In this document: piece after piece, positions 8,144 through 17,512 of the stretch
How the letters are laid out: every line of letters starts with the position of its first letter
Numbering within the stretch: the stretch's first letter is position 1
Assembly: GCF_002420705.1 (NCBI RefSeq)
Contig: NZ_DIIM01000011.1
Coordinates: 1-64,000, forward strand
DNA from: Sphingobacterium sp. UBA5670
Lineage (GTDB): Bacteria > Bacteroidota > Bacteroidia > Sphingobacteriales > Sphingobacteriaceae
DNA length: 64,000 bases
Reading direction: 5' to 3'
Made by a program: the position numbers and the translations under genes
The notes under the pieces: generated by a model
The model's input: only the letters and a program-made list of their open reading frames with translations
Told to the model about the DNA's origin: nothing
Database searches by the model: none

Positions 8144-9751
8144 ATGAAAGGTAAAGTAACAGGTACATTCCTTTTGTTATTCTTGCTGATACAGTTTGTG
8201 GAGGCACAGGTAGCCATTATCCCTCGTCCGCAGTATTACGAGGTACAAACAGGTAAACTGAACCTAAGCCGTAATATAGGGATCGTAGCCGATCCACTTT
8301 TTGACCCCACAGTACAGTATTTAAAGAAGCTTCTGCTTGGACATTTTGGAATGTCGTCCTATGTAGCTACAAGTGACGAAGATGCCCAAATTGTAATTGT
8401 CTTGGATAAAGCACTTGAACAGGAAGCTTATCGTCTACAGATAGATCCTATGCGTATTCGGATATATGCATCAAATAAATCGGGACTTGTCAATGGAATT
8501 GCAAGTTTAGATCAATTGCTATCCGTTGCAGCGAAACGAGGTGATCAGCGTGAGCTAGATGCTGTTAATATCAAAGATAAAGCCCAGTTTGCATGGCGTG
8601 GTTTTATGTTAGACGAGTCGAGACACTTTTTTGGAAAGGAAAAAGTAAAGTCATTGTTGGATTGGATGGCGTTTTATAAACTGAACAAATTTCATTGGCA
8701 TTTGACGGACGAACCTGCTTGGCGTTTAAGCATACAACGTTATCCTTGGTTGACTCAAATTGGAGGTATCGGTAATTACCTTGATCCTTATGCCAGCGCA
8801 CAATATTATACGCAAAATGATATCAGTGAGATTATAGCTTATGCTGCCGAACGTAATATTGAGGTCATCCCCGAGATTGATATGCCGGGGCATGGGACTG
8901 CCGCAAATCGCGCCTATCCCTTTTTATCGGGTGGGGGCAACGACAAACATCCTGATTTTACTTTCCACCCAGCAAAAAATACAACATATTCATTTTTAAC
9001 TCATGTCCTGCGCGAAGTAAAGGTGCTTTTTCCGTCGACTTACGTGCATTTAGGAGGAGACGAGGTTGCTTTTGGCAGTGATGCCTGGAATAACGATCGT
9101 CAGGTTCAGGATTTAAAAAAGGCTGAAGGATTAAATTCCAATAAAGAGGTCGAGGAATATTTTATTCGGCGGATGGCAGATTCTGTCGCCCGGATAAATG
9201 GAAAAGTTATTGTCTGGGATGAGATGGTAGAAGCAAAGCTGGCCAAAGACAGGACTGTCATGATGTGGTGGCGTCACGATAAACCAGCCCAGCTCAACAG
9301 AATTTTGGAAAAAGGCTATCAGGCTATCCTTACCCCCCGCCTGCCTTTATATTTTGATTTTGTGCAGCAGGAAAATCATCGCTACGGAAGAAAGTGGGGC
9401 AAAAGGTTTAATCCCCTACAAGACGTTTATAATTTTGCGGGAGAGCAATTAGACAGCCTAGGTAGCCGAAAAAAACAGATACTTGGTATCCAAGCTAATC
9501 TTTGGACAGAAACAGTGACAGATATGAACCGGTTGGATTATCTTGTCTTTCCAAGGATTGCGGCTTTGGCGGAGGCGGCATGGACACCAGGAAAGCAGCG
9601 CAATTTTGAACAATTTGTCACCGTGTTAAAGAAGCATCTTGCCTTGTACCGCGAACAGGGTCTTTATTACTTTGATCCATTTCAGGACAGTCATCCTGAG
9701 CCCGTTGTTCTGAAGAAAACACAGAAACAGTATATTGATAGTCCTAATTAG
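8144..9751 (+). CDS. Secreted GH20 beta-N-acetylhexosaminidase (second copy)
   Basis: A 535-residue exo-beta-hexosaminidase. I chose the ATG at 8144 because it directly precedes a signal peptide (MKGKVTGTF...VEAQ); earlier in-frame ATGs at 8063 and 8117 would bury it behind a polar extension. The N-terminal GH20b domain begins at IIPRPQYYEV. The barrel shows KFHWHLTDEPAWR and LGGDEV, with the catalytic Asp306-Glu307. It lacks the C-terminal beta domain of the 2953-4962 enzyme, and the two are clearly divergent paralogues, suggesting different linkage or aglycone preferences. A GH29 fucosidase follows 116 bases downstream on the same strand, probably as one transcript. That pairing fits trimming of fucosylated N-acetylhexosamine structures. 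Confidence 0.94.
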   Translation: MKGKVTGTFLLLFLLIQFVEAQVAIIPRPQYYEVQTGKLNLSRNIGIVADPLFDPTVQYLKKLLLGHFGMSSYVATSDEDAQIVIVLDKALEQEAYRLQIDPMRIRIYASNKSGLVNGIASLDQLLSVAAKRGDQRELDAVNIKDKAQFAWRGFMLDESRHFFGKEKVKSLLDWMAFYKLNKFHWHLTDEPAWRLSIQRYPWLTQIGGIGNYLDPYASAQYYTQNDISEIIAYAAERNIEVIPEIDMPGHGTAANRAYPFLSGGGNDKHPDFTFHPAKNTTYSFLTHVLREVKVLFPSTYVHLGGDEVAFGSDAWNNDRQVQDLKKAEGLNSNKEVEEYFIRRMADSVARINGKVIVWDEMVEAKLAKDRTVMMWWRHDKPAQLNRILEKGYQAILTPRLPLYFDFVQQENHRYGRKWGKRFNPLQDVYNFAGEQLDSLGSRKKQILGIQANLWTETVTDMNRLDYLVFPRIAALAEAAWTPGKQRNFEQFVTVLKKHLALYREQGLYYFDPFQDSHPEPVVLKKTQKQYIDSPN

Positions 9752-9867
9752 TGTGAGTTTGTGTCCAGTATTAGGTGGTGAAGTGAGGAGTGCTGTTGCT
9801 TTAGAATATCTGCTCATGAATAAGTTAAAAATAAATAAGAACCGTAGGAATAAACAAGTAGAAAAAT

Positions 9868-11376
9868 ATGATAAATTATAATAAGTTGATGGCTACCTTG
9901 CTTCTCGGTAGTGCGTTGTTGGCAGGGAAGACTGCTTCTGCGCAATGGACAGGGCCACGTAAAAAAGTGGAACAAAGAATTGAGGTAAAATATGGTCCTT
10001 TAACACCTGCGCATCGGACAGATGAAGCGATGGAACGTTTTCGTAGCTATGGTTTTGGCCAGTTTATCCACTGGGGACTCTATGCGATCCCAGGAAATGA
10101 GTGGGAAGGGGTAAGTGCTCGAAAAGGTGCGGCCGCTTCTGAATGGATTCGTACCTGGAGTGGGCCTACTGCACCAAAGGACTGGAAAAACACCTATGAT
10201 AATTTATACAAGCAATTTAATCCCAAAGGATTTGATGCAAAGCTATGGGCTAAGCAGGCTAAAGAAATGGGTGCTAAATATTTGATTTTTACTACCAAAC
10301 ATCACGATGGATTTGCTTTGTGGCCGTCAAAATATACAGATTATACCATTAAGAAAAGCCCTTATAAAAAAGATATTGTCAAGCAGGTTGTAGACGCTTA
10401 TACAGCCGAAGGGATAGATGTCTTTTTGTATTTTTCGATCTTAGAATGGAATAATTCAAACTATATGGGCAAGGCGCCGTCTACACCAGAAGAAAAGGCA
10501 AAATTCAATAAGTTTTTGGAATATACACGTAATCAATTATTGGAGCTTCTTGAGAACTATCCGCAGATAAAAGGATTTTGGTTTGACGGTACCTGGGACC
10601 AGTCCTGGATTCAGTCGTATGAGTTTACCTATAAACTTGAAAAGGAACTCCGCGAGAAACATCCTGGATTAATCATTGGTAGCCGTTTCCGTAATGATGA
10701 ATTTGGAAAGCGACATTTCGATTCGAATGGCGATATGCTGGGGGATTATGAACAGGGATGGGAACGGAAAATGCCGAAGGAGTTTGAGTGGTTGGAAGGA
10801 CGTGATTGGGACTGTGTCATGACGATTCCGCCTAATGGCTGGGGCTATATGAAAGACTGGTCTGGTATTTATACGAAGACGTCCGATGATTTGATCGATC
10901 TTTTGATGAATTGTGTATCGATGAATGGTAATTTCGTTTTAAACTTTGGCCCCGATGGAAATGGGCGGATGCATCCGGGAGAGGATAAGCTGGCGAAAGA
11001 AATTGGCGACTGGATCAAAATCAATGGCGAAGCTGTTTATGGTGTTCGTCATGCCGGGCTTGCACCATCTAAACTGGGGTATTTTACAAAGAAAGAAGAT
11101 AACCTTTATCTTACAGTCTTTAATAGACCTGTCAATAACATTGTCCGTATTGCAGTGCCGAAAAATGCAACAGCAGTCCCAACAACGGCAGTATTGCTCC
11201 AAGATGGACAGTCCTTGGTGCTAAAACATGCTGATATTGGTTTGGATCTTGATAAAAATACCTATTATGATGTTGTACTTCCAGCATCATTTGTGGCCAA
11301 TAAAGCTTTTGTTATAAAAATGAAATTGGGTAACCCTAAAACACAAAGCGAGCAATTGATGGATGCGAAAATGTAG
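9868..11376 (+). CDS. Secreted GH29 alpha-L-fucosidase
   Basis: A 502-residue retaining alpha-fucosidase that removes terminal L-fucose from glycans. Signal peptide of about 25 residues (LLAGKTASA). GH29 landmarks in order: FGQFIHWGLYAIPG (about 68-81), the FTTKHHDGFALWPSKYTDY block with the paired His residues (about 140-160), and GFWFDGTW with the predicted nucleophile Asp240. A C-terminal beta-sandwich of about 95 residues follows. Length is normal for the family. It lies downstream of the GH20 gene on the same strand and ahead of a strong terminator, so the two likely form an operon. Family assignment is secure; alpha-1,2 versus 1,3/1,4 preference is not visible. Confidence 0.94.
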   Translation: MINYNKLMATLLLGSALLAGKTASAQWTGPRKKVEQRIEVKYGPLTPAHRTDEAMERFRSYGFGQFIHWGLYAIPGNEWEGVSARKGAAASEWIRTWSGPTAPKDWKNTYDNLYKQFNPKGFDAKLWAKQAKEMGAKYLIFTTKHHDGFALWPSKYTDYTIKKSPYKKDIVKQVVDAYTAEGIDVFLYFSILEWNNSNYMGKAPSTPEEKAKFNKFLEYTRNQLLELLENYPQIKGFWFDGTWDQSWIQSYEFTYKLEKELREKHPGLIIGSRFRNDEFGKRHFDSNGDMLGDYEQGWERKMPKEFEWLEGRDWDCVMTIPPNGWGYMKDWSGIYTKTSDDLIDLLMNCVSMNGNFVLNFGPDGNGRMHPGEDKLAKEIGDWIKINGEAVYGVRHAGLAPSKLGYFTKKEDNLYLTVFNRPVNNIVRIAVPKNATAVPTTAVLLQDGQSLVLKHADIGLDLDKNTYYDVVLPASFVANKAFVIKMKLGNPKTQSEQLMDAKM

Positions 11377-11394
11377 TCTCTTGTTTTTTTTTAA

Positions 11395-11445
11395 AAAAAA
11401 GCGGCACTTGGATCACGATTGATTTGAGTGCCGCTTTTCTTTTTT
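11395..11445 (+). terminator. Terminator after the GH20-GH29 unit
   Basis: The arms AAAGCGGCACT and AGTGCCGCTTT form a GC-rich stem flanked by an A-run and a T-run. It sits between convergent genes, so it can end transcription from either side. Confidence 0.85.
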
Positions 11446-11455
11446 ATATATAGGG

Positions 11456-12100
11456 TTATAGAATACCTAGAAGCTCTTGGGGGCTGTGGATAATATATTG
11501 GGCGCCATGTTCCTTTAATTCATCTTCATCGCGAAAACCCCATGTCACACCTATGGCTGTTACCGAAGCATTATTGGCCGTATCCATATCGACCGATGAA
11601 TCGCCGACATAAAAGCAATTTTCTTTGTTGACGCCCAGTGTATGGAGGCTGTCTAAGACAATAGCTGGATCGGGTTTGGCTGGATGTCCAGCACGATGAC
11701 CCAGAACAAGATCAAATTGGATATCGGGGAAGTATTGCTGCATCAGTGGGATGACAGCTTCATGGTATTTATTGGAGGCCACGGAGATGAGGTAACCTAG
11801 GGATTTTAGTTCTTGGAGCAGCGGTATAATTCCTGTATAGGGTTTGGTATGCGATATTGCCATGTGTTCATAATATGTCTTAAAAGCTGCAAGTAAGGTT
11901 GTAATCGTCTCTGCTGTCCGTGCTTCTTGGGGTAATGCCCTTTCGATAAGTTTCTGTACACCATTGCCTACAAATTTTTTATAGGCTACGATTGGATGCG
12001 TTGGGTAACCGTTTTGTTGTAGAATTGCGTTACAACTGTCTCCGAGGTCTTGTAATGTATCTAGTAGTGTTCCGTCCAGATCAAATATGATAAGTTTCAT
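11456..12100 (-). CDS. HAD-family hydrolase, phosphoglycolate phosphatase-like
   Basis: A 214-residue cytoplasmic HAD subfamily I phosphatase. Motif I is FDLDGTLLDT with nucleophile Asp7 and acid/base Asp9. Motif II lies in ISVASNK, motif III is the Lys of HPAKPDP and motif IV is VGDSSVDMDTA. The helical cap domain between motifs I and II is the size seen in phosphoglycolate phosphatases and pyrophosphatase PpaX-type enzymes. The substrate cannot be fixed from sequence. It is a single gene located between convergent and same-strand units, with no obvious partner, and is likely housekeeping (2-phosphoglycolate or another small phosphate ester). Confidence 0.88.
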   Translation of the reverse strand: MKLIIFDLDGTLLDTLQDLGDSCNAILQQNGYPTHPIVAYKKFVGNGVQKLIERALPQEARTAETITTLLAAFKTYYEHMAISHTKPYTGIIPLLQELKSLGYLISVASNKYHEAVIPLMQQYFPDIQFDLVLGHRAGHPAKPDPAIVLDSLHTLGVNKENCFYVGDSSVDMDTANNASVTAIGVTWGFRDEDELKEHGAQYIIHSPQELLGIL

Positions 12101-12206
12101 GTGTTAAATCTAGTAAAAATTGTGTTTGATCTATGGTATAATCGTGAGATTAAATGGTAGTTTATATTTTGTGTATAATGAAAGATTCCTGAAGACTGGG
12201 GAGATC

Positions 12207-12247
12207 AAAAAAAGATAGGAGCTCGTATATAAGGAGCTCCTATCTTT
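12207..12247 (-). terminator. Terminator closing the nuclease/TonB operon
   Basis: A perfect 14-bp stem (12211-12224 with 12234-12247) with a 9-base loop. On the minus strand it is followed by a T-run, the correct orientation to end the five-gene operon that finishes at 12286. Confidence 0.85.
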
Positions 12248-12285
12248 AAGTCCGTTTAAGAAGAGTTAATCGGATTTTATTTATA

Positions 12286-13311
12286 TTATTTTACCAAATA
12301 GATCAACGTTGGAAAGTGATCAGAGTAGCCATTGATAAATACGCCGCCTGAAAATGTTCGGTGCGGATAACCTTTGTTGCGGCCTTCCTGTTGTACCAAA
12401 AAGTCCCGATTGAAGATTTCCGCTTTGACAAAACGTAAGCCTTTGTTTTTATTGTCCAATAGTGGTCTTGAGATGATGATTTGATCAAAAAGGTTCCACT
12501 GTCCTTGATAACCAAGAGATCCAATTCCCTTATCGTAAAACTTCCACATGGTATTATACAAGCCCTGAGCAGGTACATCCTGTGGATTTTTCTTAGCCTG
12601 TAATACTTCCTTGACACTTTTATCTTTGGGATCATCATTTAAATCGCCCATGATAATAATCTTCGCTTCGGGATTTTCGCGATATAGTGAGTCACATATC
12701 CCTTTGGTAATGCTGGCGGCAAATTCACGTAATTCGGAAGATTTGTTGCCGTAGCGTGAAGGCCAGTGGTTGACAATGATATGCACAGTATCGCCGGCAA
12801 CAGTTCCGGATATCAATAGTTGATCACGTGTCTTGAACCCGGGATTCTCTGGCAAATGAAAGGGATACGCCTGATCGCGATATGGGGTAAAGAATTCTGG
12901 GTTATACAGAAATCCAACATCCACACCACGGCGGTCCGGCGAATCGTGATGTACAATCTTTAAACCCAAGTCACTGAGTTGTGGATCTTTGGTCAGATCT
13001 TCGAGGACACGGCGGTTTTCAATTTCGGCTACTCCTAAAGCAATAGGCCCCAGGCTTGAACTAGGCGAACCAATGGCACGAATTGCTCGTGCCATATTTT
13101 TTATTTTTTGCTGGTATTTTGCTTCCGTCCATGTGTTGGCACCCTTTGGTGTAAACTCATCGTCATTGATGGAAGAATCTTTTACGGCATCGTATAGATT
13201 CTCCAGATTGTAGAATGCGATGGGATAAACCCGACGGTTGGTTTGTGCGAAACTCGGGTGTGCAGCAAATAAAAGGAGAAGTAAAATACAGCTGATGTGT
13301 TTATAGTTCAT
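12286..13311 (-). CDS. Secreted endonuclease/exonuclease/phosphatase (EEP) family nuclease
   Basis: A 341-residue metal-dependent phosphodiesterase of the DNase I-like EEP fold. Signal peptide of about 22 residues (AAHPSFA), so it acts outside the cytoplasm. Motifs in order: FYNLENLYD, GVAEIEN (metal-binding Glu), SPDRRGVDVGFLY, IVNHWPSR, MGDLNDDP (Asp/Asn) and YSDHFP (the catalytic Asp331-His332). This architecture is typical of secreted Bacteroidota EEP nucleases, though sphingomyelinases and inositol phosphatases share the fold. It is the last gene of a minus-strand operon, 7 bases after a DUF5689 lipoprotein. The first operon gene encodes a different nuclease, which supports a nucleic-acid substrate rather than lipid. 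Confidence 0.9.
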   Translation of the reverse strand: MNYKHISCILLLLLFAAHPSFAQTNRRVYPIAFYNLENLYDAVKDSSINDDEFTPKGANTWTEAKYQQKIKNMARAIRAIGSPSSSLGPIALGVAEIENRRVLEDLTKDPQLSDLGLKIVHHDSPDRRGVDVGFLYNPEFFTPYRDQAYPFHLPENPGFKTRDQLLISGTVAGDTVHIIVNHWPSRYGNKSSELREFAASITKGICDSLYRENPEAKIIIMGDLNDDPKDKSVKEVLQAKKNPQDVPAQGLYNTMWKFYDKGIGSLGYQGQWNLFDQIIISRPLLDNKNKGLRFVKAEIFNRDFLVQQEGRNKGYPHRTFSGGVFINGYSDHFPTLIYLVK

Positions 13312-13318
13312 CTTTTAT

Positions 13319-14698
13319 CTATTTAGTAACGATAATCGTATTGTCTGAACCGTTTCCGCCAGTCGCGCTTACGATTTTAATATTATCTAAACGGAATCCA
13401 AAAGCATTGTCGGCGCCAGTCATTATAAATTCGACGGTACTTGTCGCGGCAGGTGTAATGTTTGGAATACTAATTGTGTAATATTTATTACGGTCATCTG
13501 TTGAGTTGATTGCTACTGGCGTGCTTGGAATTGTATAAGTTGTGCCGTTGACCTTCACCTTCATGGCATTGAGGTTGGTCGCTTCACCAACATTGTAAAT
13601 ATTAGGTACAAGCTGGTAGCTCAATGTAAGGTCCGTTTTGTTGGCCGTTTGTATTCCAGCGATTTTGAGTGTAATATCTTTGTTTGCCGGCAGCCAAACC
13701 GAGGCACTGATTCCAGTTGCTGTACGAATATCGGCGGAACTGCTTTCTTCGGTGTAGGTCACTGGAGCTTTCATGTCGAAATCGGTGAAATCTGCAATTT
13801 TTGGACGGTTGCCACTTGGGTAAGTACCGTTACCAAATGTTTCGCTGAAGATTGTTCCTCCGGTTTCTGGGTCCGTTGGCGTTGTTCCGGCGTCAGTTCC
13901 ATCAAAGTCAATAACATCTGTTTTGTCACGTAAGAAGAGCTGCCAACCACCATTGTAACGACCTAATATTCCGACTAGTGTTCCGTTTCCTTTAGGAAGG
14001 ATCTCTTTAGCAAAGCTGGAGAAGTTACTGTTGCGAACATCCAATGTTTTGCCATTGACATCTTTGACGACTTCGCTGACAGTAGCTGTTCCACCCGCGA
14101 AGGCGTTAATGCCACCATTGTTGAAGCGTACATTTTTAATAATGACCAATTTGTTGACCATCGAAGCGTCTAATTTAGAAAGGTCGACTTCCAACGGCGT
14201 TAAATTAGCCGCATTGGGCCATCCGCTGACTTTTGCATGCTCTTTGAAGATTTCCCATGCAATACGGTTGGCATTGGTTCCACTGAATCCAATCTGCAGT
14301 TCGCTGCCATATTTCACCATAGATAGACCTTTTAAGCTGATATACACTTCCTGTCCTGCGCGGAAAGTTGTGTACATGCTATTTTGGTCGACTCCTAGAT
14401 TGATGGCTCCAGTTTCATCCTGGACGTACAATTGTTTGTAGATATTACCCGAAATATCGTTTCCGGTCACCACTGCTTTAATGACCAGATCTTCGTCGAT
14501 GACTTTTGGATCGGTAATGTTTGCATATTTTTCTTTTAAAGCGGCTATGGTTGTATTTGCATTAGGACCGTCATAGATCGGCTGAGTCAATAGGGGGGCT
14601 TCTGGATCGCGCTTACAGGCTCCTGTAAATAAGATGAGGCCAATACAGATGAGCGAGAGCATCGATGTATAGACAGCTTGTATATTTTTTTTATTCAT
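13319..14698 (-). CDS. DUF5689-type surface lipoprotein with shared C-terminal domain
   Basis: A 459-residue lipoprotein with lipobox FTGAC, Cys28. The N-terminal half (about 45-250) looks like the Bacteroidota DUF5689 domain: an OB-like region containing VIKAVVTGNDISGN, YVQDETGAINLG and GQEVYISLKG. Residues about 283-459 form a beta-rich module that is also present at the C-terminus of the lipoprotein encoded at 17513-18943. Both contain the same ordered blocks: a -TFG or -DFG start, KIADF, ADIRT-TG, VWLP, an I-GI-T strand, and a final LDNI or IDNI strand. It lies 11 bases after the TonB receptor gene and 7 bases before the EEP nuclease gene, so it is probably an accessory surface subunit of that receptor or nuclease. 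The molecular role is unknown. Confidence 0.85.
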   Translation of the reverse strand: MNKKNIQAVYTSMLSLICIGLILFTGACKRDPEAPLLTQPIYDGPNANTTIAALKEKYANITDPKVIDEDLVIKAVVTGNDISGNIYKQLYVQDETGAINLGVDQNSMYTTFRAGQEVYISLKGLSMVKYGSELQIGFSGTNANRIAWEIFKEHAKVSGWPNAANLTPLEVDLSKLDASMVNKLVIIKNVRFNNGGINAFAGGTATVSEVVKDVNGKTLDVRNSNFSSFAKEILPKGNGTLVGILGRYNGGWQLFLRDKTDVIDFDGTDAGTTPTDPETGGTIFSETFGNGTYPSGNRPKIADFTDFDMKAPVTYTEESSSADIRTATGISASVWLPANKDITLKIAGIQTANKTDLTLSYQLVPNIYNVGEATNLNAMKVKVNGTTYTIPSTPVAINSTDDRNKYYTISIPNITPAATSTVEFIMTGADNAFGFRLDNIKIVSATGGNGSDNTIIVTK

Positions 14699-14709
14699 CG
14701 TTGTTGAAA

Positions 14710-17427
14710 TTAAAATCTATAGGATACATTCATAAAACAATTGATTCCTTGCATATAGTAATATTTGGACGCAAACTTATTTGGTGCCGTAATATCCAGA
14801 CGTGCATTTTCGAAACCACCTGTTCGGATGTTTTTGTTGTTTAATACGTTATTGACCGCTAAATTGAAGTTCATCGACTTACGATTCTTCAGATAAAGGA
14901 TTTTACCGATCGATAGGTCGACGGTTGTGCTATTTTTGAACTTTTCCTGGTCGGTCAGTATATGATAGGCGCCATCGAGTTCCGGATCGTACGGATTAAT
15001 CGTGCTGTAGTTTGACGCTAACTGACGAAGCGGAGCTTTCGATAGATACATATCGCCGGCATAATTTAAGTTTGCCCCGAAAAACCAGTAGTTTACGAAA
15101 TAACGGATACCTAAAGTTCCTGCGGTCTGTGGCATTCCACCAACATAATAGTTGTTGAGGTACACCATTTCGCGCTCATTATTGATCAATCCATTCTCTG
15201 AGTTCTGTGCTCCCATTGGATTGTTACTATAATAATACTCTGCTTTTGTTGCGGCAAGATCGACGCTCCAGTTGTTGTCAACTTTATAGGTCAATCCCAG
15301 TTCTACCCCTCTATTGACCTGATTCATATCTTTTAGACCATGATTGATAAAGGTCCTTGCTGCATCGTTGTAGTAACTTTGTCTGCTGATCAGATCCGTA
15401 AAGTTGGTCTGAAATACCGATAGGCGGCCATTTAGTTTCGGTAAGGAGAAGACATAACTAATATCTGTAGAGAATATCTTCGCACTTTTGAGGTCTTCAA
15501 ATGTGAAATCACTTACTCTTGGCGAGATATAGGCATCATTGGCCAAAGGCGCTTTGGTCTGATAGCTGATCTTGGCATTTAATAAATGACGGCCATTGAA
15601 TTTGTAGGTCATCCCACCTTTAAAAGCATAATCAAAAAAATGATGTTCCTGCCCTTTTCCGTAGGAATTGGTCGGGAAACGTCCGTTTTTCATGTAGCCT
15701 ACGCGTTGAAAACTCGTGTAAGAAAGCTGGGTCGCGTAGAAAAAGTCGATGTTCGAATACGTGTATTCGTTTTGTAGCCAAGCATTCGCAGATTTGATAT
15801 TAATGTTGTAGCGGTAGCCAAAAATATCATCTTTACGCGCTTTAAAGTTGGGGTTCAGTAAGTCGTTTTGGCTTTGCCCCGTGTTTTGGCCAAAGTCACG
15901 TTCGGAGAACTTATCGATATCCAATACGTATTCGGCACCCAATAGATCTGCTACAGTTTTATATTGCTGTGACTGCGAACCTTTGGCACCAATTCCGAGC
16001 GTCAGTTTAGCATGCTCATTAATCGTTTTGTTGAGCGTTGTATTAAAGCTGCTTTCCAGCAGGTCGCTATGGCGTTTTTCCAGCATATAAATTGCGGCGC
16101 CATCATTGATTTTATTCTCAAGCTTATTGACGAGGTATAAGTTGTCCCAGTCGACCTGCGATACCTTAGCCGATTGCCATAGGTTTGTATAGAACTGATT
16201 TGTGATGGAATCTGTAAAATAGCTTGGTAAATTGCGGTAATAATCGGGTCTTGGATCTGGGCCGTTGTACCAGTTAAGCGCAGTACTTGCATATTTGCCA
16301 TAATGCAATGATATACCCGTGGTTAGTTTTGTATTTGGATCGATTTTCCAGATATGTGAAAGGATTGCGGTAGGGTCATAAGCCGTTACTACGCGCGAAT
16401 TCCTGATTTTTCCATCTTGGTAACCCCAATTGGGGTTGTATAGGTTGTTGTCGAGAAGATCATAGGCTTCCTGAAAAGAACCTGACTGTTGGCCACGCTC
16501 TACCGGCGAACCGAAGGTGACTAGGGATAAGCTATGTTTGCCTTGTTGGAATTGTTTTTCGACGGACAGTGCGTACGAGAAGTTCTTGTAAAATGTACCT
16601 TCAATATTTCCCTTGTCGGCATAACGGCCACCGATTAATCCTGTAAATGCCCAACCATTATCCATGAGTCCTGTTGAGTAGCTCAGCATGCCGCGGCTAT
16701 AGTAATTGCGGTTGGTATAGGTAGCTGTTGCTTTTGCGCCTTTGGCAAAGGTGCTTGCGCGCATGTTGATATTTTCGGAACCGCCAATGGAGCCGAATGT
16801 AAAAGTCGAGGCATCCATTGCATTGTCTTCGTCACCATTTCGGGTCAAATCATTGATAGCTCCGATGGAAGCGTAGTTGAAGACACCACGCAACTGGTCG
16901 TTGAAATGTACACCGTTGATGTATTTTTGTTCGTAGCGATTGTTGTATCCGCGAAGGCGGAAACGGAATTGAGACAGCTGATATCCAATTTTGTTGACGT
17001 AAACGTCATTGGAAAGAATAATCTTGGCCGCGATATTTTGATCAAAAGATTCGTTATCATCGTCCAATAGATCATCGGCAGCCATGCTCACCTGCACCAT
17101 ATTGTCGTTGTCGGTACTTGGTAGAACATAGATGTCCTCCATTTTGAGCAGACCGGAGGCTGGGATCTGGACGGTAATTTTGGTCTCTTGGATATTACCG
17201 CCTGTGATCAGGATGGTTTCCTCTCCTGAATTTAACTTCGGTAGACTGAAGTTACCTTTGGAATCCGTAACGACTGTTTTTTGATTTTTTTCAAAGACGA
17301 GACGTACATTGGAAAAAGGTTCTTTGCTCACCTGATTGCGTACAATACCCTGTACATTGGCCTTTTGGGCAAATATAGGTGTACTGGCAGCAGATAAGAG
17401 CGCAAAAAGTATGTATTTTTTATACAT
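14710..17427 (-). CDS. TonB-dependent outer-membrane receptor (non-SusC type)
   Basis: A 905-residue outer-membrane transporter powered by TonB. The signal peptide ends near residue 20 (PIFA). A carboxypeptidase-like regulatory beta-sandwich follows (about 22-100, starting NVQGIVRNQVSKEPFSNVRL), then a plug domain (about 120-240) and a C-terminal beta-barrel ending in an aromatic residue (VSYRF). It lacks an STN domain and the SusC signature, and no SusD is adjacent. It sits in the middle of an operon with two secreted nucleases and three lipoproteins, so the cargo is plausibly nucleic-acid breakdown products or a nucleic-acid-bound ligand; that is inference from context. Siderophore or peptide uptake cannot be excluded. 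Confidence 0.9.
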   Translation of the reverse strand: MYKKYILFALLSAASTPIFAQKANVQGIVRNQVSKEPFSNVRLVFEKNQKTVVTDSKGNFSLPKLNSGEETILITGGNIQETKITVQIPASGLLKMEDIYVLPSTDNDNMVQVSMAADDLLDDDNESFDQNIAAKIILSNDVYVNKIGYQLSQFRFRLRGYNNRYEQKYINGVHFNDQLRGVFNYASIGAINDLTRNGDEDNAMDASTFTFGSIGGSENINMRASTFAKGAKATATYTNRNYYSRGMLSYSTGLMDNGWAFTGLIGGRYADKGNIEGTFYKNFSYALSVEKQFQQGKHSLSLVTFGSPVERGQQSGSFQEAYDLLDNNLYNPNWGYQDGKIRNSRVVTAYDPTAILSHIWKIDPNTKLTTGISLHYGKYASTALNWYNGPDPRPDYYRNLPSYFTDSITNQFYTNLWQSAKVSQVDWDNLYLVNKLENKINDGAAIYMLEKRHSDLLESSFNTTLNKTINEHAKLTLGIGAKGSQSQQYKTVADLLGAEYVLDIDKFSERDFGQNTGQSQNDLLNPNFKARKDDIFGYRYNINIKSANAWLQNEYTYSNIDFFYATQLSYTSFQRVGYMKNGRFPTNSYGKGQEHHFFDYAFKGGMTYKFNGRHLLNAKISYQTKAPLANDAYISPRVSDFTFEDLKSAKIFSTDISYVFSLPKLNGRLSVFQTNFTDLISRQSYYNDAARTFINHGLKDMNQVNRGVELGLTYKVDNNWSVDLAATKAEYYYSNNPMGAQNSENGLINNEREMVYLNNYYVGGMPQTAGTLGIRYFVNYWFFGANLNYAGDMYLSKAPLRQLASNYSTINPYDPELDGAYHILTDQEKFKNSTTVDLSIGKILYLKNRKSMNFNLAVNNVLNNKNIRTGGFENARLDITAPNKFASKYYYMQGINCFMNVSYRF

Positions 17428-17512
17428 AGCTTGAGGTTAAATAGTGAAATGTATTTAGATGACAAATGCAACACATTTTAAATGTGTTGCATTTGAAGAT
17501 GTTTTATTGTAT

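Noticed and set aside
11456..12100. Counting the HAD phosphatase as part of the nuclease operon
   Set aside because: A strong terminator at 12207-12247 lies between them, in the orientation that ends the nuclease operon.
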